From JBDKVA01 sp039679375 (lineage in GTDB: Bacteria > Bacillota > Clostridia > Acetivibrionales > DTU013): a stretch of 56,172 bases of DNA. The notes under the pieces were generated by a model that did no database searches, had not been told where the DNA came from, and saw only the letters and a list, made by a program, of their open reading frames with translations. A program made the position numbers and the translations under genes. Positions 15,835 to 24,195 of the stretch are shown here, in pieces (position 1 is the stretch's first letter; every line of letters begins with the position of its first letter). Location: NCBI GenBank assembly GCA_039679375.1, contig JBDKVA010000166.1, positions 1 to 56,172 of the forward strand. Reading direction: 5' to 3'.

Positions 15835-18800
15835 TTACGGTTCCACCAGATAGGTAATTCTTAAGTATGGCTTTTTTGAAGTATATTCCTTACTTTTATA
15901 CTCTGTATAAAATCCGGTAGAGCCATCCTGCAATATTACAAAGCTGGCCTTTTTATCGCCTGAGTACTGGGATTGAACATATGAAGTTACGTCAAATCCT
16001 CTCCATGCCCACGGAGTGGTCATGCTCATGGCCGACAGATAGTTAACTGCGGGCTTCTTGTTTGTCCATTTTATAGTGCTTTCAGTCCAGCTATCATCAT
16101 CGACGCTGTATATCTTATTATCCACCGACGTCCCATTTGAGTCATTTATTCTTCCGTATGCATACAATTTTGCGGAAGCGAATACCCCGCTGATTGAACT
16201 AAGGTCAAATTTCAGATATGCCTGCCTGTTGTTACCTGTAGTACTTTTTTTAACTATCAGGGAGGTAGCGGTTCCATAATTGTCTTCAGTATATGCACCG
16301 TCTCTCACAAAAGCATCCGCTTCCGGGTTTACATCCACATTGATCTTTTTGTAGGTTATGATTTTCAGACACGGCTGTTTTGAAGAGCTTTCCTTACTGT
16401 TAAAGTATGTATATAGCCCGGGGGTTGCATCCTGCAATATGACGAAGCTGGCCTTTTTATCGCCTGAGCACTGGGATTTAACATACGAAGTCACGTCAAA
16501 TTCCCTCCATTGAAGCTGGTTGTTCGTATGTACAGTAGAAAGATAGGTGCTTGCATCAGGTGCAATATTCCATTTTATAGTGCTTTCAGTCCAGCTGTCA
16601 TTATCGACGCCATATATTTTATTGTCCACCTCCGTCCCGCCGCTGTCACTCACCCTGCCGTATGCATATAATTTTGCAGAAGCGACTTCACCATTAATTG
16701 AATTTAGGTCAAACTTAAAATATGTCTTCCTGGTAGTATTTGCATTTGAACTATTTTTGACCATCAGGACTGTACTGCTTCCATAATTGTTATCCGCTAA
16801 ATCTCCGGCGTTTACATATGCATCCGCTTCCGGAGCTATGAATTTTGACGGAGACGCAAGCGTCAGTACCAGGTAAGGGCTTGATGTATTTTCCTTACTG
16901 AAAAACTCCGTACTGAGACCTTTGGAAGCCTGGGCAAGCGATATCGAAACTACTTTATCGCCTTCATATTGTGTATTCACATATGAAGTTACGTCCATTT
17001 CATACCAGTCATTCCGGCCGGCTATGTGTGCCGAACCAATCTCAGCACCGGCGGTCGGCTTGGTACTCCATTTAATGGTGCTTTCTTCCCAGCCATCGTT
17101 GTCTATGCCATACGCTTTTACATCCGATTCAGTCCCGTTGCTGTCATTTACCGAACCGAATAAATATAATTTTGCCGATTCTATCACAATGTCTTCATTA
17201 ATGGAGCTCATATCAAACTTCAGGTACGTTTCCCTGTTATACCCGCTATCGGTGGTTCCTGAATTCTTCACCAGCATGATCTTTTCATTTCCATAGTTAT
17301 TACCCGCATATGCACCGTCTATAACATGCGCATCCTGTACAGACGGTAATTTTATCATAGTATGAGGCAGTAACGTTGGTGCAAGCGGATCGTAGGATAC
17401 GGTGATATTGTGGGACTTGCCTTTTGTCGCATCGGTCCCTGTAATATCTACTTCCAATATAATTGTAGGAGACATCTGCAGGACCGTAACCGTCGGATCT
17501 TTACTGATCACCGAAAGTCCCGACTTGCAAAGTTCGACCTTTATTTTAGAACGCGACCGCGTATGCGTCGGGTCCGATACCGAAATTTCAAGACTGTTGT
17601 TTTGATCCTTTACCATTACCGCCGCCGGGTCGTATGCCGTTATATATGACACGCTGCCGGCGCTCCAGAAATTAGCCCCTATAATCCCAAGAGTATTCTC
17701 TTTTACCGCCTGTACAGTTTTATCATTCTTTAATATGCTGACATCCGGATTACTGCTGTAGCTGCCGACTTCCTGCGCGGTTTTACCGGGAAGTGTAATA
17801 TAACTGTATGATTTATCCGAAGGATTTGTTCCGTGATTCGTCCACAGCGTCAAATAATTCCTGACCAGTTTCAGGTGGAAATAATCAAAGCTTGCGGTAA
17901 TTTCGGGTGTACCGGAGTTATTGCCGTTCTGAGCAAATAATCCCATCCTCAAATTGGAATTTACACCGTCCGTCCCCGCCATAGTATTAGTATAGGTATA
18001 AAGCGCGGTTCCCCAGTTTTGTCCGTCATTGCCCGCATACAGCAGATAATCGTTTCCACGTTTTTCAATTCTGAAATATACCGTTGCACCGTACGTATCG
18101 CTAAAAGTGTTCTTGACTGAAGTGCCGCCGCTTTCGCTGACAGCTGCAATTTTTTGACCGGAAGCCGTATATACGCGGGATATGTAAACATAGTTATCAT
18201 CATCCGCATAGAGGATCAATCCTGCTTCCTGCCCCAGGGTTGAAGGTGATAAAGCAAGCTTTGTTTCGGAATAAAAATCATATTGGGGCGCATTGGCAAG
18301 CAGTATATTCTTTGTGGTATTTAGCACGCCTTCTAAAGTACCCTTCTGGGTCGTAACGTTAAGGGCTGTCCCCGGCAGGCTGTGTTTAGCGCTGTCTTCC
18401 CGTATCCACATCCAGGCAGACTCCTGTACCGTACTATTAAATTCGTCATTCGCCTTATCATAATACAGCCCGTTAATGTCGGAATAATTGCCTTCCCTTC
18501 TTTCCCTGAGCCCGTTAACGGTCATACCGTCAGGGAACACATAGCCGCCTGTTCCGTCCAGATGGATCCAGTTCACGTTATTCATCGTCTCGGACCAGCC
18601 AAGTGCCGAAGACTTGGTTGTCCCATTGACTGTAAGCGGATTATTGGCCAGTGAATTTATAAGTCTGTTATCCATAACAGTCTCTATGGTACGCCCGGAC
18701 GTGCTGTTGATACCCGCTCCTAACGACACGATTTCATCGTCGAACATGAACCAGGATTTTTTGGCAGATAGGTCTATCTCCGGCGTTACATTGGAATTGT

Positions 18801-20358
18801 GCTGCCTGAAATCCATTCCTGCAGTTCCGTACAAACCTCCTAATGAGACTCCCCCTACCCAGGTATTCGAACTTTTTGAACTCCCAAGAGAGTCGGGGCG
18901 GGATGTACACCGGTCCACCGTAATGCCCGGAAGCCTGTGAGGATCGACTGTCGGCCAGAAATTAAAGGCATAATCGGAAGGATTGGTATAAAGATAGGTC
19001 ATCCCGTCTCCGGTATACCATCCCTTCAGGTTTTCATTATTAATCGACTCAAAATTACCGATACGGGCAGAATGCGTCGCTATATCAAATGCCCATCCCT
19101 GGCTTCTTTGTACAATCCTGTCCTCGTTATAGAACTGGTAATTTCCTGTCAGCTCCGGTCTGGGAGTTATCTGGGTACTATTCAATATCTCTTCTGCTCT
19201 TCGTACATACCAATTGCCGCATGTTCTATAGTACGAATCCTGGAATCCGGTTTGCAGGTGATATTTTACTATACTTTTATATACACTGGCATTAGGATTG
19301 GAAGGCATTTCAGAAAGTGTAAGAATAGCGCTTATAATTTCAAACCCCGATGATGCTTTTGAAGTCTGGCGTGCTATGTCACGGCCTCTCACCGATGAAA
19401 ACAGCTCCCCTTTGAATAATGCCGGTTCATACGTGTCGAATATCCATTGGTAAACATTACCTTTGTACGGCGAACTGCTTTCCCATGTTGATCCCGACAG
19501 GAGCCACAGCATTTCTGAAATGTTGACTAAAAGTGATTTGCCGTAGGATCCTGCATAGGGAAAGACACTGTGCTGTATGAATGAACCGTCGGTATAAAAG
19601 CCATCCAGGCTGGTCGTGTACTGAAAAACGTCGCTCATCCCGTCTGATGCTTCCTGAAGCTTTACCGTATCCTTTACAAGAATTGCCCGTATACCTACAA
19701 CCATGCACTTTAATATACGGTTGGCTCCTGTCGTTATCTTTGTACTTGAAGGTTCGGTTAAATAATAAACGTTTGGTGAAAAGTGGTCAACTGCATTCAT
19801 GTAGTTGGTTCTCTGTAAGGGTTCCAGCTGGTCATAAAGCAGAACAACTGTATTGTTTAAATCAAGGGGGATATCAATTTCCCATTGATACCAGTTGCCA
19901 TATCGCGTAGTGTTCTCATTATAACGGTTGTTGTAAAACCATTCCAGACCGTTGATTATTTTGTTTAATAATTCTGCATTGTTATAATATACCGAACCAT
20001 ATGTCGCCCACCCCGTCGCCATTATATTCAAACGGCCTATGATCGAGTGCACCCCGTTCGGATCGGTCTCGCTTGTATTCATAACATCGTCCCAGCAACA
20101 TACCGAATTCATTGTCGACAGATATTTATACACCTTGCCGTCAAGATTACTTATTGAAAGCTTAATATATTGGTCGTTGAGATTATACGGGTCTGAGAGA
20201 TCACAACCTGTAAGCTTTATTTTATACTTTTTCCTTAAGCCGTCGTATTCATCCGCCGCATTTATAGTAATTGGACTTATCGGAATAATTATTGTAAAAA
20301 TTAATGAAAACGCCATAAGCATGCACAGAAATTTTCCCCACAAATTCATTTTTTGCAT
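15835..20358 (-). CDS. Secreted polysaccharide lyase family 8 with three DNRLRE-type modules
   Basis: Extracellular lyase of 1507 residues that cleaves uronic-acid polysaccharide by beta-elimination. PL8 includes hyaluronate, chondroitin AC and xanthan lyases. Start: ATG at 20358, with GAAAGGGA upstream, is preferred over TTG at 20382. Signal peptide is about 1-35. The catalytic set is present: Asn155 (YGNWYQWEID), His263 and Tyr272 (SFIQHSVFPYAGSYG), Arg326 and Arg330 (VRGRDIARQ). After the PL8 beta-sandwich regions comes a concanavalin-like segment (about 690-840). Three DNRLRE/CBM96-like repeats of about 155-165 residues close the protein; each has YLKFD or YFKFD, then ESTIKW and VTSYV. 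No anchor motif is seen, so it is secreted free or wall-bound through these modules. Substrate is not decided by sequence alone. Confidence 0.88.
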   Translation of the reverse strand: MQKMNLWGKFLCMLMAFSLIFTIIIPISPITINAADEYDGLRKKYKIKLTGCDLSDPYNLNDQYIKLSISNLDGKVYKYLSTMNSVCCWDDVMNTSETDPNGVHSIIGRLNIMATGWATYGSVYYNNAELLNKIINGLEWFYNNRYNENTTRYGNWYQWEIDIPLDLNNTVVLLYDQLEPLQRTNYMNAVDHFSPNVYYLTEPSSTKITTGANRILKCMVVGIRAILVKDTVKLQEASDGMSDVFQYTTSLDGFYTDGSFIQHSVFPYAGSYGKSLLVNISEMLWLLSGSTWESSSPYKGNVYQWIFDTYEPALFKGELFSSVRGRDIARQTSKASSGFEIISAILTLSEMPSNPNASVYKSIVKYHLQTGFQDSYYRTCGNWYVRRAEEILNSTQITPRPELTGNYQFYNEDRIVQRSQGWAFDIATHSARIGNFESINNENLKGWYTGDGMTYLYTNPSDYAFNFWPTVDPHRLPGITVDRCTSRPDSLGSSKSSNTWVGGVSLGGLYGTAGMDFRQHNSNVTPEIDLSAKKSWFMFDDEIVSLGAGINSTSGRTIETVMDNRLINSLANNPLTVNGTTKSSALGWSETMNNVNWIHLDGTGGYVFPDGMTVNGLRERREGNYSDINGLYYDKANDEFNSTVQESAWMWIREDSAKHSLPGTALNVTTQKGTLEGVLNTTKNILLANAPQYDFYSETKLALSPSTLGQEAGLILYADDDNYVYISRVYTASGQKIAAVSESGGTSVKNTFSDTYGATVYFRIEKRGNDYLLYAGNDGQNWGTALYTYTNTMAGTDGVNSNLRMGLFAQNGNNSGTPEITASFDYFHLKLVRNYLTLWTNHGTNPSDKSYSYITLPGKTAQEVGSYSSNPDVSILKNDKTVQAVKENTLGIIGANFWSAGSVSYITAYDPAAVMVKDQNNSLEISVSDPTHTRSRSKIKVELCKSGLSVISKDPTVTVLQMSPTIILEVDITGTDATKGKSHNITVSYDPLAPTLLPHTMIKLPSVQDAHVIDGAYAGNNYGNEKIMLVKNSGTTDSGYNRETYLKFDMSSINEDIVIESAKLYLFGSVNDSNGTESDVKAYGIDNDGWEESTIKWSTKPTAGAEIGSAHIAGRNDWYEMDVTSYVNTQYEGDKVVSISLAQASKGLSTEFFSKENTSSPYLVLTLASPSKFIAPEADAYVNAGDLADNNYGSSTVLMVKNSSNANTTRKTYFKFDLNSINGEVASAKLYAYGRVSDSGGTEVDNKIYGVDNDSWTESTIKWNIAPDASTYLSTVHTNNQLQWREFDVTSYVKSQCSGDKKASFVILQDATPGLYTYFNSKESSSKQPCLKIITYKKINVDVNPEADAFVRDGAYTEDNYGTATSLIVKKSTTGNNRQAYLKFDLSSISGVFASAKLYAYGRINDSNGTSVDNKIYSVDDDSWTESTIKWTNKKPAVNYLSAMSMTTPWAWRGFDVTSYVQSQYSGDKKASFVILQDGSTGFYTEYKSKEYTSKKPYLRITYLVEP
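15838..17355 (-). repeat. Three tandem DNRLRE-module coding repeats in the lyase gene
   Basis: Approximate units: 15838-16330, 16340-16845 and 16860-17355. The first two listed (the C-terminal modules) are highly alike at DNA level; for instance, the same GAAGCTGGCC/CAAAGCTGGC block and the stretch coding for STIKW recur with few changes. The third is more diverged. This suggests a recent duplication or gene conversion of the last module. Confidence 0.7.
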
Positions 20359-20416
20359 ATACGAAACATCCCTTTCGCACAATTTTAGAATTTTGATTCA
20401 GATAATAAAACGTTTC

Positions 20417-21298
20417 CTACCCCTTAATCGCCCCGATCATCGCCCCTTTAACAAAGTACTTCTGCAGGAACGGATATATACACAGGATAGGCAGCGTCGC
20501 TACTATGATAGTCGCGAATTTTATAGACTCCGCGACATTTCCCTGGTCTGTCGTATCAATGTCGCCCATCATGCTTGCGGTTTCATTCTGTATCAATATT
20601 TCTCTCAGAATAAGCTGAAGCGGATACTTGACCTTATCCCTCAAATATATCATTGCGTTAAACCATGCATTCCAATGCCCGACACCGTAGTAGAGCGTCA
20701 TAACCGCAATTGTAGGAAGGCTCAGCGGAATTATAATACGGAGAAGTACGGTAAAGTCGCCTGCCCCGTCAATTTTCGCGGATTCCTCAAGGCTTGCAGG
20801 TATAGCTTCGAAAGCCGTACGCATCAATATCAGGTTGAAGGTGTTGATAGACCCCGGAATTATCAGCGCCCAGAGAGAGTTATACAGTCCTATCCCTTTA
20901 ACAAGCAGATAACTGGGGATAAGTCCTCCGCTGAAATACATGGTGAAAATTATAAAAAGCATAATCGGTTTTCTGAACTTCAGGCTTTTTCTTGACAACG
21001 CATAAGCACCAAGACTCGTTAAAGAAAGGTTAACCGCCAGCCCGGCGATAACAATAAACAGTGTGTTCCTGTATCCTGTCAGGATGTAGATGTTTGAGAA
21101 TACCGCTTTATATGCGGCCAGGGTGAATCCCAGAGGTTTATATAAAGCACCCGCGTGCGCCATGAGCTGTACCCCGTCGCTTAATGAAGCAAAAGCAACA
21201 TAAAGAAGCGGATAAATTGTAACTATCATTACTAAGATCATAAATAAGGTGTTGAAACAATCAAATATTCTGTCACCTGTAGTTTTTTTTATAAGCAT
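20417..21298 (-). CDS. CUT1 sugar ABC transporter permease (LplC/YtcP type)
   Basis: Inner-membrane subunit of an oligosaccharide importer, 293 residues with six predicted membrane helices. The EAA loop that contacts the ATPase is SLEESAKIDGAGDFTVLLRI. The C-terminal KYFVKGAMIGAIKG ending is typical of this subfamily. A GAGG site lies about 9 bases before ATG. It is 11 bases downstream of the partner permease and 58 bases upstream of the PL8 lyase gene, in one likely transcript with the binding protein. No ATPase gene accompanies it, as in Gram-positive CUT1 systems that share an MsmX-like ATPase encoded elsewhere. Confidence 0.93.
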   Translation of the reverse strand: MLIKKTTGDRIFDCFNTLFMILVMIVTIYPLLYVAFASLSDGVQLMAHAGALYKPLGFTLAAYKAVFSNIYILTGYRNTLFIVIAGLAVNLSLTSLGAYALSRKSLKFRKPIMLFIIFTMYFSGGLIPSYLLVKGIGLYNSLWALIIPGSINTFNLILMRTAFEAIPASLEESAKIDGAGDFTVLLRIIIPLSLPTIAVMTLYYGVGHWNAWFNAMIYLRDKVKYPLQLILREILIQNETASMMGDIDTTDQGNVAESIKFATIIVATLPILCIYPFLQKYFVKGAMIGAIKG

Positions 21299-21309
21299 GT
21301 CAGTTTACC

Positions 21310-22266
21310 TCACCACAAACTTGTTTCGTTGACCTTCCTGCTGATCCAGTTAGCTGAAATGACCAGAAAGAAATCAACTGCAGAATTAAACAACCCAACG
21401 GCAGCGCTATAACTAAAGCTAAACTCCTGCAGGCCTTTGCGGTAAACAAAAGACGAGATGACATCTGCCGTTTGGTATGTTGCCGGGCTGTAAAGCAGAA
21501 TAATTTTTTCAAACCCTACATTCATTATGCTTCCCATGCGTAAAATCAATAATATTACAATTGTAGACGATATTCCGGGCAGTGTAATATGTATCAGCTG
21601 TCTTAATCTGCCGCCCCCGTCAATGGTGCAGGCTTCATACAGTTCCATGTCAATACCGCTGATTGCCGCCAGGTATATGATCGTTCCCCAGCCGACCTGC
21701 TGCCAGATGCCGGAAACTATATATATCGTTCTGAATAAATCAGGCCTTTGCATTAATGATGTTCTTTCAGCTCCAAAAAAAACGAGAAAATCGTTAATAA
21801 CGCCATCTGTAGCAGTGAATTCCAGGATAATACCACATATTACGACAAGTGATACAAAATGCGGCATATAGGTTATAGTCTGAATCGTTCTTTTGAAAAT
21901 GTTGTTTCTAATTTCATTTAACATAAGTGCAAGAATAATAGGCGCCGGAAAGCTGAAAATAAGGTCATACAGGCTAATAAGAACAGTGTTTATAACCGTT
22001 CTCGAGAAATAATAGCCGGTAATGAAATCCTTAAAATGAGCCAAGCCCGCCCAAGGGCTGCCTAATATTCCTTTCCCGGGAGAAAAATCTTTAAAAGCTA
22101 TAATAGTGCCATACATTGGAGCATAGCGAAAAACAACATAATATAAAATAACCGGTATAAGCATGATATATAATGCTCTGTTGCACCCTACATCCTTTAT
22201 GAACGATGAAACTACACTCATCCTGGATTTATTTCCGGCTGAATGTAAAGCTCTTGTCTGTCCCAT
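21310..22266 (-). CDS. CUT1 sugar ABC transporter permease (LplB type)
   Basis: Membrane subunit of 318 residues from the chosen ATG at 22266, which has GAGGAG seven bases upstream; the longer frame from 22302 has no ribosome binding site. Six membrane helices are expected, with FSPGKGILGSPWAGLAHF near the first loop and the EAA motif ELYEACTIDGGGRLRQLIHI. It works with the permease at 20417-21298 and the lipoprotein at 22360-24039 to import the products of the extracellular lyase and glycosidase. A 10-base-pair hairpin separates it from the binding-protein gene. Confidence 0.93.
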   Translation of the reverse strand: MGQTRALHSAGNKSRMSVVSSFIKDVGCNRALYIMLIPVILYYVVFRYAPMYGTIIAFKDFSPGKGILGSPWAGLAHFKDFITGYYFSRTVINTVLISLYDLIFSFPAPIILALMLNEIRNNIFKRTIQTITYMPHFVSLVVICGIILEFTATDGVINDFLVFFGAERTSLMQRPDLFRTIYIVSGIWQQVGWGTIIYLAAISGIDMELYEACTIDGGGRLRQLIHITLPGISSTIVILLILRMGSIMNVGFEKIILLYSPATYQTADVISSFVYRKGLQEFSFSYSAAVGLFNSAVDFFLVISANWISRKVNETSLW

Positions 22267-22323
22267 AGAAAACTCCTCATTGATCTTCATTAAATGCTTC
22301 ATTTATTGCCGAATACCAGAGAA

Positions 22324-22346
22324 CAGGGGATAATTATTATCCCCTG
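22324..22346. terminator. Perfect intercistronic hairpin between binding protein and permeases
   Basis: CAGGGGATAA (22324-22333), loop TTA, TTATCCCCTG (22337-22346). It lies right after the binding-protein stop codon and before the permease start. There is no T-run, so it is more likely a partial terminator or RNA-stabilising stem that gives more binding protein than permease, as is common in ABC operons. Confidence 0.6.
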
Positions 22347-22359
22347 CCCTTTCAAAATG

Positions 22360-24039
22360 CTACTTGCTGTTATATTTGTCTAAAGCGTTCTGCTTAATCT
22401 GCAATGCTTTTTCGATTCCCATCTTCTTAATCTGGTCTGCATACTTGTCAAAGTTGTCCAGGCTGTCAGCTCCCATGATGAATTTTACCATCGATTCATT
22501 TCTGAACGTTTCCACATTTGTAATTATTGTTGCATAATCACTCGCTTCACTGCCGGTTGGATTCGCATAAGATGGAACATCATGCTTTTCACGGTCAGTT
22601 TTCACCCATTTATTTATGGCTTCCTTTTGCTGCGGCATTGGGGTTAGCTGTTCCGTATACCGTTTATCCTGTACGAATGCAAATCCAAATGCGCTCGTAT
22701 AAATTTGGCATGCCTGGCTGAAGGACAGCCCTTCAGGGTTTTTCGTAATCAGCTCGGAATATGTGGGGTATCCGTTGACCATAGTATGGGCTACACCCTC
22801 TTCACCAAAATTGATATACATTTTGCCTTCATCACTGTAACAATAGTCAAGAAATTTTGCAGCAATTTCAGTATTCTTGCATGAGGCTGTAATAGCAGCA
22901 TTTGTAGTTCCTTTTCCTGTGAATTTCGGATCGCTGTGTCCCCTGAAAGGTGTTTCGCCACCCTTGAGAACAGGATAATAAGAAGCGACAAGATCAAATT
23001 TATCGTCCTTGCCCTTCATTGCATCAAGATATTTCCCGAGCTGGCCGGATGCGTTACCTATAGTAGCTCCCGATTTTCCGGATAATATATTGGTATCCAG
23101 ATCAGCCTGCTTACGGATGGAAAAATCCTTGTCAATGAGATCTTCGTCATACCACTTTTTCATTTCAGTCAAATAATCCTTAAACTGCGTTTGTATAGGG
23201 CCATACTGCAATTTTCCGTTATCATCATAATAAAAACTGTCCAGTACCTTATAGGCTTGAGCAAAGATCTGGCTCAAATACTCCAGATTAACAGTCAGAG
23301 GAGCAGTGGCGCCCTTCTTTTCTTTAAAAGCCTTCAAAGCAGTATACCACTCATCAACAGTCTCAGGCACTTTCAATCCCAGCTCATCCAGCCAGTCCTT
23401 ACGGAAGAAAGGACCTCTATATACCTGCTGAAAAGGATCTTCACGAATAAATGGGAATACATAATAATTACCCCCATCGGTTTTAAGCATTTTACCCAAT
23501 TCCTTATCGGAAGAAATCACTTTTTTCAAGTTCGGAGCGTATTGATCAATTAAATCATTCAATGAAAGAATAACCTTATCGTCAATGGCCTTCTGCGGCC
23601 CTCCGGGATAATCCAGCCACCCGTATTGAACAATGTCAGGCAAATCACGGGATGCGACCATCAGGTTGAAAGTATCCTTTTCCTGGCCTGCCACAGGCGT
23701 AATACACTCCAGTTTGACGCCGGTCCTCTTCTCCAGCCCCTCATAAAAAGGCAAATTGTTTTTATCGTTATATTTTCCAGGAAGTTTGTTGTTTGAAGAC
23801 CATATTGTTAGAGTTACATCAGTTTTAATAGGATAAACGGTTCCGGAAGTTTTTGCAGCTTCGCTTGCCGCCGTACCGGCGGATGTGCCTGCTGACGTAT
23901 TTGAAGCGGTACTGGCAGTTGCACCGTTTGCCCCGGTATTTTGCGAAGAAACATCTTTCTTTTCGCCGCAAGCGGCAAGTGAAAATGAGAGACATAATCC
24001 TAAAAGTAATGATACTATTCTCTGGATATTCCTTTTCAT
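22360..24039 (-). CDS. Extracellular sugar-binding lipoprotein (LplA-like)
   Basis: Solute-binding protein, 559 residues, of the large CUT1 class that captures oligosaccharides outside the membrane. Lipoprotein signal: hydrophobic stretch then LAAC with lipid-bearing Cys24. A low-complexity Ser/Thr/Ala linker (about 32-65) precedes the folded part beginning TDVTLTIWSSNNKLPG. An AAGGAGG ribosome binding site precedes the ATG. It is the first gene of the transporter-lyase transcript; the 156-base gap upstream contains a perfect GTTTGCAAAC palindrome at 24076-24085 that could be an operator. The adjacent AraC-type membrane sensor is the likely regulator. Confidence 0.93.
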   Translation of the reverse strand: MKRNIQRIVSLLLGLCLSFSLAACGEKKDVSSQNTGANGATASTASNTSAGTSAGTAASEAAKTSGTVYPIKTDVTLTIWSSNNKLPGKYNDKNNLPFYEGLEKRTGVKLECITPVAGQEKDTFNLMVASRDLPDIVQYGWLDYPGGPQKAIDDKVILSLNDLIDQYAPNLKKVISSDKELGKMLKTDGGNYYVFPFIREDPFQQVYRGPFFRKDWLDELGLKVPETVDEWYTALKAFKEKKGATAPLTVNLEYLSQIFAQAYKVLDSFYYDDNGKLQYGPIQTQFKDYLTEMKKWYDEDLIDKDFSIRKQADLDTNILSGKSGATIGNASGQLGKYLDAMKGKDDKFDLVASYYPVLKGGETPFRGHSDPKFTGKGTTNAAITASCKNTEIAAKFLDYCYSDEGKMYINFGEEGVAHTMVNGYPTYSELITKNPEGLSFSQACQIYTSAFGFAFVQDKRYTEQLTPMPQQKEAINKWVKTDREKHDVPSYANPTGSEASDYATIITNVETFRNESMVKFIMGADSLDNFDKYADQIKKMGIEKALQIKQNALDKYNSK

Positions 24040-24195
24040 GTATTAAATCCTCCTTATGATTCTCCAAAATTTTTTGTTTGCAAACAGCTTAAGTATAAAA
24101 TGGATAGACAAAAAAATGTATCCTCAAAAACTCAAATCCTGCTGCAAAACCTAAAAATCCACCCGTTATTTTTAGTTATGACATAATAAAATTAA

